Positions 1 through 10,732 of a stretch of DNA of 64,000 nt are shown here, piece by piece; positions within the stretch are counted from its first letter, which is position 1, and the number at the start of each line of letters is the position of its first letter. The position numbers were made by a program, and so were the translations under genes. Where the stretch lies: contig OY288247.1 in NCBI GenBank assembly GCA_958450325.1, positions 13,196,429 to 13,260,428 on the forward strand, written 5' to 3'. Source of the stretch: Agrostemma githago (lineage: Eukaryota > Streptophyta > Magnoliopsida > Caryophyllales > Caryophyllaceae). The notes below the pieces were generated by a model. The model had not been told where the DNA came from. It made no database searches and worked only from the letters and a program-made list of their open reading frames with translations.

Positions 1-1063
1 ATTTCTACAGAGGGCGTGCGTCTATGACTAAGTGCCTACAACCGGGACATTGCAGTCTCCTGCGCCACTTAGCACCCACGCAAAGCGTGGCACCTCCGAC
101 TGAGTGGGCAAACTAAACCCCAGGCCACCACTATATCAAAGGTCGACCATACAAACATAAGGCATGCATACAACAGAAGGTAGTTAGACAAAACTACAAC
201 AAACGATTACAATCAAACGTAAACAACCACGATCAAAACCAGACGATTACGATCTTCTGTTAAGGCACGAAGTGCCACAAAACACTAACACACTTCGCTC
301 CCCTGAGCAAAGGCGAAGTCATTACAGAATTTTTTGCAAACACTAACAAATCGGAAGTTCATGCCATGCAGGATTCACAAGCCGAAAACAAAGGAAGAGT
401 AACATCACTCCAGCAGAACTTGGTCCACAGCCTGGACATTCTCCTCTGGTGGAGGCGGAACTGAAGCAGATTCTCCTACAGGAACCTGGGTCTCTGATGA
501 ACAGCAACAAAATCTCCCCCAGGGTCATCAACGACATCCTGCTGGTCCACGCTCTCTTGCCGATCAGCCTCCTGATCAGCAATGAGAAATCAGCGGACTC
601 CATCAGATCCTCCGCCTTCACATCAGAAAGAGCATCCAGGACAGGCGCCACAGAAAATTCCTCATCCAGTCACTTCTTCTCTACAACCGGATTCCTCCGC
701 CAACAATCTACGAACCAAGTCCAACTCCTTCAGAGAACCTTCTTCTAGCACAGACCTGGGACCAGGAAGTAGCATATGATCCAGGAAAGTCATATCCTCT
801 GCAGACTTACCAAAGCCTTCAGGAAATTTGAGCACCACTTCAGCAGAAACCTCATCAACGGATCTGGAGGCAGAATAAGAGGTAGACTTGGAAAGGTCTG
901 CCACTAGAGGTCCACTTTCTGCAGGAGTAATTTCTGAGAGAGGGGACAGATTACGCCTTCTCCTAGAACCAGCAAGACCAGTTGAAGCTTAGCCAACTGC
1001 CTACAACTGAAGCAAACGGAAATTCCCGCCTAAGATGAGCTTAGTCGGAAATTTGGGGGCATT
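1..1063 (+). mobile_element. 3' internal non-coding end of an LTR retrotransposon
   Basis: This stretch leads directly into an LTR and ends in a G-rich purine run (1052-1060, TTTGGGGGC) of polypurine-tract type, so it is the 3' untranslated end of a plus-strand element whose 5' part lies outside the window. The short frames on both strands overlap each other and match no family I know. Serine- and glutamine-rich codons on both strands fit low-complexity untranslated sequence better than a gene. Superfamily not determined. Confidence 0.5.
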
Positions 1064-1946
1064 TGTTCGGGTTAAAAATTTGCACTTTCGGAATGCAACG
1101 TGGCATGCTACGAGTGAACGGTCAAAGGGTCATAAGTCAAAGGTCAATAACAAAAAGGTCCACGGTCTACGGATGAAAGTCAAGATCGAAGACTAAAATA
1201 CGGAAGTCAAAAATAGTCAAAGATCGTCAAGTCAAGCAAACCCGGGGTAATATAAGATGACGGGTAGAACAAAACATAAGAGTAAACAAACCATGGGCCA
1301 CTTAAATCAAACAGGCCCAACGAACAAGAAAAGGGACTCAGCCCATATAAAGAGGAGGAAGCAACAGTTGTTGCACCTACAGAGGAGGAAACCCTCCTGA
1401 AGACCAGGAGATAAATGAGGAGAAGAATATAACTGCTAAGGAGGATGCAACGGCTAAGGGAGGATTAAATACCAAGATCTTAAGCAATAAAAGAGAAGAT
1501 TGAGGGTTTGACCGTAACTGCCATAAGGGTCCTGGAGCATTGAAGAGCAATTATGGCTCCACATTGAAGAGCAATTAAGAGGGGAATCCTAAGGAGGGAG
1601 GCCACATATAAAAGGAGGAGGAGGAAGAAGGAAGGGGGCATCCCAGCACACCAACTCCAACACACACAACACCGAAACTCTAGCAATTATCTATAGATAA
1701 AACATTCCTACTTGTATTCTCTTCTTCATCCTTTTTCCATTCATAGTGAAACTTTGGTGGGATTCCGACTCCCCCCGCGGTTTTTCCCACATCGGGTTTC
1801 CGCGTCACCAAACTTTGTGTGTCGTTATTTTCTTTCGTTGTTCCTCGTTCTCTAGTTTTATCTCGATTTCACCGACCCGTAGTTATAGGACGATTGCTTT
1901 GACCCGCAACTTAAATCGTAGACCCGGTAAATTTTTTACCAAAACA
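1064..1946 (+). mobile_element. LTR (probable 3' LTR)
   Basis: The block begins TGTTCGG just after the purine tract and ends CCAAAACA, giving the short TGTT...AACA inverted ends of an LTR (883 bp). It holds TATA-like motifs near 1342 (CATATAAAG) and 1605 (CATATAAAAG) and the phrase CCCACATCGGG near 1788, common in plant LTRs and seen again in the copia LTRs at 9794 and 13766. The partner LTR is outside the window, so the target duplication cannot be checked. Confidence 0.6.
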
Positions 1947-3474
1947 ATATTTATATAGTTTTAGATTTACTTGATAATATGATGTTTATTGAATTTGATT
2001 TGTTAATGTTGTGTAATTGATTCGTTGTACCTTAAAGTTTACGATTTCACAATTACGTTAGGGTTAATTTTGGATTTTAGTTTTTGATGTGTGATTTGAT
2101 TTGGTTTTTAAAGTGTGTTTTAGCCATATGATTTTTTATTTGTTAGATACTTCAATTAGTTTAGTAATTTAATTAGCTACTTCTAAATATTTTTGATTAT
2201 TTGTTTCAGCAATCGTGGAATTGAGGATGAAAGTCACTGAAGATATGCAAAACGGTGGAGGAAGAAGGTTTGATGTTAATCTGATCCTATTCTCTCCGAT
2301 AATATAATGTATTCCGTTAAGTTTTTGTCAATTTTGACATCATATGAATTTCAATCACCGTCTTGTTTCGTTAGAAATTACTTAATTAATGAATATGTTC
2401 TTTTGTCAAATTGCTTGCCAATTTCATATTTAGGACTTCTTTTTTAGTTGGAATGAAAATTTATTTTTGCTAAATGCACGTTGTTTACTACTTGCTTCCT
2501 ATGACAAAAAGGGTTAAGAAGTGTCGACATTATAATTCTGAAACAATTACGAGTACTTTTTTAGCTCACTAACTTGGATTATACCTAATTTGATTGTTTT
2601 GATTTCTTATATTATAAATACTAAACTATATTTCCATAAGCAATGATATATGTTTCCTCACACCCTGCTACCCTAGGGTAACTTTTATTTATCTCATAAG
2701 GCAACATGTTAGAGGCGGAAATAAAACGATAAAGTCTCACTTCATTTTTATTTCCTTCCCACTTTATCAATGTATCATACTAAAGCCAAATACAATCAAG
2801 TCTAAGACAAATTTATGTCACGTAGCAGTTTGTTCTTACACCAAGCATAATTCAAATATACATACCATCCTTTTTTTTTGCCAGCGGTCCTTTTTTATTT
2901 TTACACTACTTACTATTAGGTGAAAATTTGAATATTAGTTTAGTGGTTTGCTATTATAGTATTACTTGACTATGAGTTTGCATGTATCATTGTTTGGAGT
3001 TATGTCCTCCGTTATTTTTCGGTGGAGTGTAATCGTAGCAACTTAAAATATGTTGAGCTTAGGGTTTACTTCATATATAAGATATATAAGATAGGGTTTA
3101 CTTCATATATTTTCACATTATTTGCTAACTATTAATAACTTATTTGATTACTTTAAAATAATTGAGAAAAATATCGTTCAACTTATTTTATAAATTTTTT
3201 GAAATGTCAACCTTTAATCAGTTACGGAGTACTATTTTGTTACTGTATAATGTTCGGATATAAGACTATATGAAAATGAATTTTAAGTTCTAACAATATT
3301 TTTCCATTTCACATTTTCTCAAAATCTTTGAGAAAAATTAATATATGTATACGATTTTTTTTACTTTGTATAGAGAAGTTCTCATGTGAGACAGATTCAC
3401 AATAACCGTCTCACATGAGAATTTGTACAATTTTTGTAGGAACAATCGCGCAATTTGCGCGGGATTAAAACTAG
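1947..3474 (+). mobile_element. Helitron-like fragment ending in a canonical 3' terminus
   Basis: The right end has a short GC hairpin (GCGCAA / TTTGCGC, 3447-3459) followed by GGGATTAAAACTAG and then T. This matches plant Helitron 3' ends: hairpin about 10 bp before CTRR, inserted before T. No convincing TC 5' terminus is visible to the left; the LTR ending at 1946 may have replaced it. The interior is AT-rich with no open frame of note and no Rep/helicase. Confidence 0.5.
3379..3421. repeat. 14-bp inverted repeat (hairpin)
   Basis: Left arm TTCTCATGTGAGAC (3379-3392) and right arm GTCTCACATGAGAA (3408-3421) are perfect complements around a 15-base spacer. It lies about 50 bp before the Helitron terminus. 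A related GAGAC/GTCTC palindrome occurs at about 25009-25025 in an unrelated element. Confidence 0.7.
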
Positions 3475-3922
3475 TATACTTATATATAAGAAATGTTGTT
3501 AGAAGAAAAGTTTGGTTACCTTAATAGCTAATACGGATATTTATTAATGTTATTAAGAATTAAAAATTGTCTGGGTCAATAATATCGTCTAATATAGAAA
3601 AGTCATCTTTTTCCTCCTTTAAGAAAATTTTGGATCGAAATAATTTGACCCAAATACGATCCCAAAAAGTGATTCCGTCAAATACTGAGGAGCTCCACAT
3701 TCCCAATGCTCCAATTATATAGAAGAACGAAAGAGTAAATATGGTATGTAGTATGGAATATGTAGTATAGTATAGTAAGTAGAAGTAATACGTAATAACG
3801 TAGAATGGTAAGTACTAAGTAGTACTCCGTATGTAGTACAAGGAGTACGGAGTTAGAGTATCAATATATATAGGAATATACAGTGGAGTAGTACGTAATA
3901 TAAACTAATAACGTAATAGGAG

Positions 3923-4368
3923 CAGGGGCGAATCTAGAGGGTAGCATGGGGTGGCGGCTGCTACCCCAAATCCAGAAAAATCAATGAAGAAGACGAATGT
4001 ATGCTATCCCTAATTTAACTGAATCAGCAATAGAATAAATAAAACAAAAGACCTAGAATATCACAATGATGGAATGTGGTGTGGTGGTAGGTTGTAAGCC
4101 CAAGCGTAGTGTGATCCAGGGTTCTACCCTTAGGAGATGCACTTTTCTACACTCTAGCTTTTTCACTTTCAAATTGGCATTTCTTTATACTTACATCATC
4201 GTGACTTCAAAAGCTTAAAAGCGTACACAAAAATTAGTATATTCAATATCCTCTTATTCTGTAATTTTTATGAAGGGAGTTTTTTTATAGTAAATTTCTT
4301 TTAATATATAAGTATAATTTAAATTTATATGTTACTTTGTATATATTCTACGAGTATCATTTTGTAAT

Positions 4369-4412
<44 letters not shown>

Positions 4413-4653
4413 TTGGATACGATATATATAATTTTTGTACTTTGTTATTTAGACATAATGGTTACACAGATCCTTTACATGAAAGTAAATGTGGTTGTTT
4501 GAATAATACTCGTAACATTCTATCAATAACCACATTGATAAGTATAAACAATTCATTCTTTAAAAAAAATTGTTTTTATATTAACTTTTACAAGCGAAAA
4601 AAATCTTTTAAAAGTTTCGCTACCCCATCATTTAAATCCTGAATTCGCCTCTG
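3923..4653. mobile_element. Non-autonomous hAT-type DNA transposon
   Basis: The ends are imperfect inverted repeats: left CAGGGGCGAATCTAG, right (complemented) CAGAGGCGAATTCAG. An exact 8-bp duplication AATAGGAG flanks it at 3915-3922 and 4654-4661. The CAGGGGCG start and 8-bp duplication are hallmarks of the hAT superfamily. At 731 bp without a transposase frame it must be moved in trans. The only sizeable open frame runs through the internal TA microsatellite and is not a credible gene. Confidence 0.9.
4372..4409. repeat. (TA)n microsatellite inside the hAT element
   Basis: An uninterrupted run of about 19 TA units, the kind of tract that also borders elements A, B and C downstream. Confidence 0.9.
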
Positions 4654-5291
4654 AATAGGAGCACTAGAATTAGTGAGTAGGAAGTGTAGAAATGGTGAGG
4701 TGTGTAGAAATGGTGAGGTGTGCAGGAATGTATGGAGGAGTATATATATGAATCAATTAGGAGGAGGTGTGAGTGGTGTAAGAGAGAGATTATGGCATGC
4801 ATGCATGCATATGAGGATTTGACGTGGGAGTTTTAAAAAGAATCTACGTTTCGGTCCGTTTTTCGTACAAACGTTTTTCTTTTTTAAAAAGTTGAAATAT
4901 AAGATTACGGAATTAAAATAATGGAAACTGTAAAATATATTTTTTTAAAAGAAAAAAATTTGTAAGACGGTAAATAGTATTTTGGGATAAAAGTTATCAG
5001 AATTTTTATTTTAAGAATTCGATAATTTATTAAATTTTACGAGACGAGAAAATGTTAAAACGACGGTTCAATATTAAAAATATTTTCGAGTTTCAAACTT
5101 CATTTAACGAAAGATAATTTTTTTAATAATTCGATAAATAAATTCTCTTGTTTTTATAACAGAATAATTTTTTTATTTTAATGAAAATAAAATAATTTTA
5201 TTCACGAAAATAATTTTTCAAGCGTAAAAATTGGTTTGAGTAAATTTTTAAAATTTTAACTCTATTTGAAAATTACGGGGTATTACAATCC

Positions 5292-6291
5292 TGGCCAATA
5301 ATCAATCAATCAGAGTTAAAATGATATTCAGACGATAATTCATACAATTAGAAACGAGTCAATTGACTATAACCCTAATAATAAACATAGATCCCCCTTA
5401 CCCTAAGTAACTTTTATCTACGCATATTAAAATAAATCAAATTAACAATATAAAAATCGCGATTAATCATAATGAAAACGATACAAATAAACTAATCTAA
5501 GAAAAGCAATAATAAATCTACACTAGAAACGATTAAGCAATATTAATTATGAAAACGATAATCACTACGAATATGAAGAACGAATTAAGACGGAAACAAA
5601 GATAGAAAACTGAAATTAAAATTAAAATTAAGAATAATGATTACCGAAGGGTTCAAACGCATAGATTCTAAGAACGAAGAACTAGGTTCAATGAATGTGT
5701 GAAGAGTTTCTAATTGAACGTCAAACCAAGATGAAAAGTGTGTGTCAAGATAAGATGTCTGTTACAAATCAGAAAAACAGATTAAAAGTATATCAGTTGA
5801 GCTCAGAAGCTCCAGCCCAATTCTTCGTCGAAATTCGGAATTATGCGCGGCCCAGCTCGGGTGCACTCAATCAAGTGCACTTGATGGTACTCGATCGAGT
5901 GGAGAATAAGAGGCCCCTTCTTCGGCTGTCTTGGGCCCAAAAGGAGATGTCAACCCAAATCTTCAATGCAGCCCAGTTGCCTGCTCATGTGAAGCACTCG
6001 ATCGAGTGCACTAGTGTGACTCGATCGAGTGATGCTGCTAAAACTCAGCAGTGAGTTTCTTTCTTGTAGCTCGACTTTTCGTTTCCTTCATCGACTCTCG
6101 TTCTTATCTCGGCTATCCGGGTTATAACTCCTAAATGTGCTCGAAAATGTACCTAACCTGCAAAATAGCACGAGAATCGGCAGTATCGACTTTCTAACAA
6201 AAATCGACACTAAAAGTACAAACTAGGAGGAAGAAAAGCTCTAAACTGGGTATCAGGGGACGATAAAATAAGATATAAAATGTGTTCATCA
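5292..6291 (-). mobile_element. Athila-like LTR, minus strand
   Basis: Complemented, it runs from TGATGAACACATTTTATA (at 6291) to ...TTGGCCA (at 5292). The TGATG/TGATA start is shared with the Athila-like solo LTR at 35192 and the Athila-type LTR at 52451. It carries three copies of the palindrome ACTCGATCGAGT. The flanking five bases differ (AATCC and GTTAC), so at least one side is rearranged. A 119-codon open frame at 5695-6054 is not recognisable and is probably incidental. Confidence 0.5.
5889..6030. repeat. Three copies of the 12-bp palindrome ACTCGATCGAGT
   Basis: Perfect copies at 5889-5900, 5996-6007 and 6019-6030, with a degraded CACTCAATCAAGTG copy near 5870. The same word recurs seven more times in the LTR of element X2 (56942-58430). 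Confidence 0.9.
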
Positions 6292-6380
6292 GTTACCAAC
6301 AGTTTTGGGCATCTGGAAACCGTAGATTCTGAATAAGGGGTGAAGGTACGTGTTGGGAAGTCCATGAATAACACCAACCC
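6292..6380 (-). mobile_element. Fragment of the Ogre-like X-family LTR
   Basis: The stretch around GGGCATCTGGAAACC, then a near-match to the GGTACGTGTTGGGAAG phrase, aligns by eye with 56150-56220 in the X2 LTR and, complemented, with 37060-37120 in X1. It is cut abruptly on the right by the TA tract that opens element A. Confidence 0.65.
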
Positions 6381-6551
6381 TATATATATAGAGAAGAGAT
6401 CATATAAGCTCCACTTATATATTTAAGGTCCTAAGTTCCAATCTCAGCCATCAGATTAAATAGAGATGGATGGCTTTGTTGATATATATAATTATTTAAA
6501 AACAATAAAACCAATGTTTACCTTTTCCATATCTCTTTTTTCCCCTCACAA

Positions 6552-7364
6552 TTGATTACTGCTCTCTCTCCAACCCATCTCCACGATTCCATTACTACTC
6601 CACCAAACTCCTCTTCTTCAATCTCAGTCTCCATTACTACTGCTCTTCAATCTCCACCCTTTGTTTTCCCTTTAATCTCCGTCGAAGCACCTCCAGTTCT
6701 TCATCTCCATTACACTTCTTCATTTCAGGTAAATCTTACTGTTAATTTCGCATATTGAGACCAGTAATCCCTAATCTAAAATTCGAGTAACCCTAATTTG
6801 AAATCTTACTGTTAATTTCGGACTGAGATTATGGTTTTTTATGTTTACAATAAAAAAAAAGTAAGGGTTTTTTATGTTTGCAATTGAAGTTAGTTTAAAA
6901 TCAAAAAAAATAGAGGTTTTTAGGTTTAGAATCGAAATTCCTTATAAATCATAAAAATTAGGGGTTTTTTTAGATTTAGAATTGAAGTTCGTTTAAAATC
7001 AGATTAAAATACTGCTAGGCTGATTTCGTTTAATGTTAAAAAAAATAGGGGTTTTTGTGTGTATTGTTGTGGGTTTTATTTCATATTCAATTTTTGTGTG
7101 TATTGGGCTGATTTCGCTTCATATTTCCATCTTTTTCATTTGTTTTCAATATTATATGTTAATTGATATTTGTTTCATTATGTTTTTGATTTTTATTGTC
7201 CGTTTACTCGTTTTTCTTTTTTTTGTCATTGAAATTGTTTCCGTCTTAATTTTTTAATTAAATGTTTTCAATTAATATAGTATATGTTTTTCAATTAATA
7301 ATTGCAGATTTCTGATGGAGATGAAGAATTAAAAATGGAGATGAAGACGAAGAGGAAGAATTAA
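6552..7364 (+). other. Possible captured two-exon genic fragment in element A
   Basis: An open frame from ATG 6552 is rich in Ser, Thr and Pro and ends on a donor-like CAG|GTAAAT at 6728/6729. A T-rich stretch leads to an acceptor-like TTGCAG at 7302-7307. Joining the two keeps the frame (59 codons, then about 18) to a stop near 7362-7364. Exon-like sequence is C/T-rich and the putative intron is T-rich, as in plant genes. I recognise no protein; the Lys/Glu-rich end is low complexity. It may be a captured 5' leader rather than a coding gene. Confidence 0.3.
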
Positions 7365-7423
7365 AAATGAAGATGAAGACCGGACGAGCTTTGTAAATGA
7401 CTTGCTTTTTTTTTATATATATT

Positions 7424-7716
7424 TGTAACTTCAGTTCACATATTTTGTAACTTCAGTTCACATATTTTATAACTTCAGATCGTACATTGTAACTTCAGTC
7501 CATATATTTGTAACTTCAGTTCATATATTTTGTAACTTCACTTTACATATTTTGTAACTTCAGTTCATATGTTTTGTAACTTCAGTTCATATGTTTTGTA
7601 ACTTCAGATCATATATTGTAACTCAAATCCATTTTTTGTAACTTCAATTCTAATCATTTCATATATTTTTATAACTTCAGTTTATATATCATGTAACTTC
7701 AATTCATTTTTTGTAA
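7424..7716. repeat. Tandem array of a ~20-bp unit (TGTAACTTCAGTTCATAT)
   Basis: About a dozen degenerate copies of TGTAACTTCAGTTCATAT(AT)TTT lie head to tail. The array is broken by the LINE and resumes at about 15133-15195, showing that the LINE inserted into it. Confidence 0.85.
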
Positions 7717-7734
7717 CGAAGTGATTTTGGAGAG

Positions 7735-9793
7735 TTGCAGCAGGAGCTTCGAGATGATTTGGGTAATGCCGATCTCAAGAGCAGAGAACTGCAACAGCAT
7801 CAGCAGGTGCTGCAACTGCAGCGAGCTAGACACGAGTTTCTGCTGCAGAAATCGAAGGCTGACTGGGCTAAGGGTGGAGACTCTAATTCAGCTTTCTTTC
7901 ATGGAGTAATTCGAGCTAAGCGAGGGAGGAACAGAGTTGCGGTGCTGGAAGATGGGAACGGGCAGGTCTGTGAGTCGCAGGAGGCTATTCAAGTGGCGTT
8001 TATTGACTTTTTTCAGAAATTGCTTGGTTCGTCTACTGTTACTACTCCAGTTCAAAAGGAAGTGATAACTAGGGGTATAAGGTTTGTGGGCCTGAGGACT
8101 GGCAATTGCTGCTCAAGCCTGTGTCACCGGAAGAAATTAAATTGGTAATTGGTAGCATTCCCAAAGTTAAATCCCCTGGGCCAGACGATTTTAATAGTCA
8201 ATTTTTTGTGGATGCGTGGGATATTGTGGGAGGGGATGTTACTAAGGCCGTGTGTGATTTTTTTGAGTCAGGTCAGCTGCTCAAACAGGTTAATGCGACT
8301 TCTCTCACTCTTATTCCTAAGATCGATATGCCTCAAAGCGTGCATCAATTTTGCCTGATTGCTTGCTGTAACATTGTCTATAAGTGTATATCTAAGTTGT
8401 TGTGTGCCAGATTAGGGTCTGTCCTGCCGGATATAATTAGCCAAAATCAAGGGGGCTTTATAAAGGATAGGAATATCCTGGAGAATGTGCTAATTTGTCA
8501 GGACTTGGTTCGTCTATACAAGAGGAAACATGCTTCGCCTAGGTGTACGCTAAAAATTGATTTACAGAAGGCGTATGACAGTGTTGAATGGGCTTTTTTG
8601 GATCAGATGATGGAGGCGCTGAATTTCCCAGATAAGTTCAGGGGATGGGTGATGGAATGCGTTAGTACTGTGTCCTTTTCTTTAAGTCTGAATGGAGAAT
8701 CGTTTAGTTTCTTTAGGGGACGTCGTGGATTGAGACAAGGGGACCCCATTTCTCCTTTACTATTTACGATTTGTATGGAGTATTTGACTAGAATTCTCAA
8801 CTTTGCTACGTCGGAGTATCCGTTTTCATTTCATCCCAAATGTGCTAAAATGAAGTTGTGTCACCTCATGTTTGCAGATGATTTGCTTTTATTTTGTAGA
8901 GGTGATATCAAGTCTGTTAAGGTGCTAATGAGGGCTTTTGCTACGTTTACCGGGGCCTCGGGTCTAACCATGAGCATTGGTAAATCGAATATATTTATGG
9001 TGGGCATGAAGGAGGAGGTTATGGAGGAGGCAGTTCGGTACACGGGCTGTGCTGAAGGTCAACTTCCTTTCAGGTACTTAGGTGTTCCTATTCAAACGTC
9101 TAAACTGAGTAAGTCAGATTGTGCTAAACTGGTGGACCGGATTGTGGGGAGAATTAGGAGTCAGGGTGCGAGGAAGTTGTCGTATTCAGGAAGGCTAGTT
9201 CTGGTACAGGCGGTGCTTACTCAGTTACATACTTACTGGTTTATGATATTTGTGTTACCAAAAGGGGTGGTTGCACGGGTTTATGCGTTGTGCAGGTCAT
9301 TTTTGTGGACAGGTACTGACACTGGATGGCGGATGCCTCTTGTTGCTTGGGAGAAGTGTTGTCGGCCTAGAGCAGAGGGTGGATTGGGGATAAGAAATCT
9401 TGCTGTTTGGAATTGTGCTGCGGTAGCTAAGCTGGCTGCTTGGATTTATGAGCAACCGGATAGATTGTGGGTTAAGTGGGTAAGTCAGTTTTATCTTAAA
9501 GGGTGGGATTGGGCTACTTATCAACCTGGGGTGGATGTTAGCTGGAGCTGGAAAAGGATCTGTAGCATGAAAGATAAAATAAGTTCGGCCTTCTCGGGTG
9601 GGCTTTGGCTTGGGGATCCTAAGGGATATTCTATAAGTGCTGGTTATGATTTTTTGAGGAATAGGGTGGACGTTGTGCCGTGGAGGAGACAAGTTTGGAA
9701 TAATTGGTCTGTACCTAAGCATCAACTTATTGTTTGGCTCATATTCCGTGGTGCGCTTAATACGAGAGTTCGACTTTTTCATCATGGAGTTAT
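7735..9793 (+). pseudogene. LINE ORF2 fragment: reverse transcriptase (5' part)
   Basis: Begins in the linker between endonuclease and RT (motif KADWAKGGDSNSAFFHG), loses frame once near 8078-8085, then runs in the third frame to the copia junction. RT motifs in order: SPGPDDFNSQFF, LTLIPK, QGGFIKDRNILEN, KIDLQKAYDSVEW (motif A aspartate kept), GLRQGDPISP, FADDLLLF (motif C), then GVPIQTSKLS and the start of the zf-RVT region. A CLIACCN motif replaces the more usual RPIACCN. The catalytic aspartates survive but truncation and frameshift preclude a full ORF2 protein. Same family as the LINE at 40476-45280. Confidence 0.92.
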
Positions 9794-10686
9794 TGTTGGT
9801 TGATAGCAAAGTTGGAGTTGCTTTTCCTAACTCTTTTTTATCCCACATCGGTGGATTCTTTGACTTGAGAGCTCTTTATATGACTCTCTTGTCTTCTCTT
9901 CATTAGTTGTGTGGGCTATTGGCCTTTTAGGGGGTTTGGTGTGGTTGGGCCTTGATGACACACACGCGCGCACGGCCCAGCTTGGGCTCCGGTTCGGGTT
10001 TTCTTTTTGGGTCTCGGGTTCCGTATGTGTGTCTAGATTCTTTGGGCCAGGTTGTGCTGTCTAGGTTCAGTAGGTTGAACAGATTCTTGGCTGTTATAAT
10101 TGTGATATTAAGAGCCTTAATTACGTGTTTATGGCTCTTAATTGTGTCATTTTTTAATCTGTTACAGGCTCCTCTCAAGCCTATAAATATTGATGCCTGC
10201 TGCACAATTCTACATCACAAAATACAATCTACTCGACCTCTCTCACACTTCTATTGTTTCTCTTCTCTTTTTCTTGGGTACTATTTTGTTCGTTCCAAGT
10301 TCACGCACTTGAGTGGTCGAGTTAGTGGACTGCAGTGTTAACCTTGGGAAACTAACGGTGTTGTAGACGATAACCACCGTGTCGTGCCGATATAGTTTTC
10401 AAGTCAGTGGTTGTTATACCACGACACTGCTTTTCTTCTGTCCCGAATCTGTTTGCTCTTCGGTTTCTGTCCCTTGTAGCCTTACGGTTCCTGTCCCTTT
10501 TTGTTGTCGTCGGTTTACTCAGTTCTGTTGCTTCTCGACTGTTCTGTACAGTCTGTTGCCTTCGGGTTTTGTGCACTGCTACTGCTCCGTTACTTTGTGT
10601 AGCCTGTCCCTCTCGGTTTACTGTTTCTGCCCGTGTTGCCTGTTTCGGTTTGCTACTTCTCGTTTTTATTGTTTCGGCGTCCAACA
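9794..10686 (+). repeat. 5' LTR of the copia element
   Basis: 893 bp with TG...CA ends. A TATA box CTATAAATA at 10181-10189 would place transcription initiation near 10215. Contains the plant LTR phrase TCCCACATCGG near the start. Open frames through the T/C-rich right half (10379 onward and antisense) are incidental. Confidence 0.95.
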
Positions 10687-10732
10687 ATTTGAAAACTATA
10701 TTTTTTTTTGTCGCAAACAGAAACGAGATAAT

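Larger units (their letters stand above)
3476..5289 (-). mobile_element. Putative minus-strand LTR, interrupted by an hAT element
   Basis: Read on the minus strand the block starts TGTAATACCCCG at 5289, a start common among plant Ty3/gypsy LTRs, and has a TATA-like motif near 3712-3722. No clear 3' end, PBS or target duplication is seen, so this is tentative. AT-rich; contains a short GTGTAGAAATGGTGAG duplication near 4685-4720 and a GCAT microsatellite near 4796-4810. Confidence 0.3.

Noticed and set aside
343..904. Overlapping open frames on both strands in the first kilobase
   Set aside because: They overlap, have no recognisable domain and lie in the 3' untranslated end of a retrotransposon.
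4337..4642. 101-codon frame
   Set aside because: Runs through the TA microsatellite of the hAT element; Tyr/Ile repeats are an artefact.
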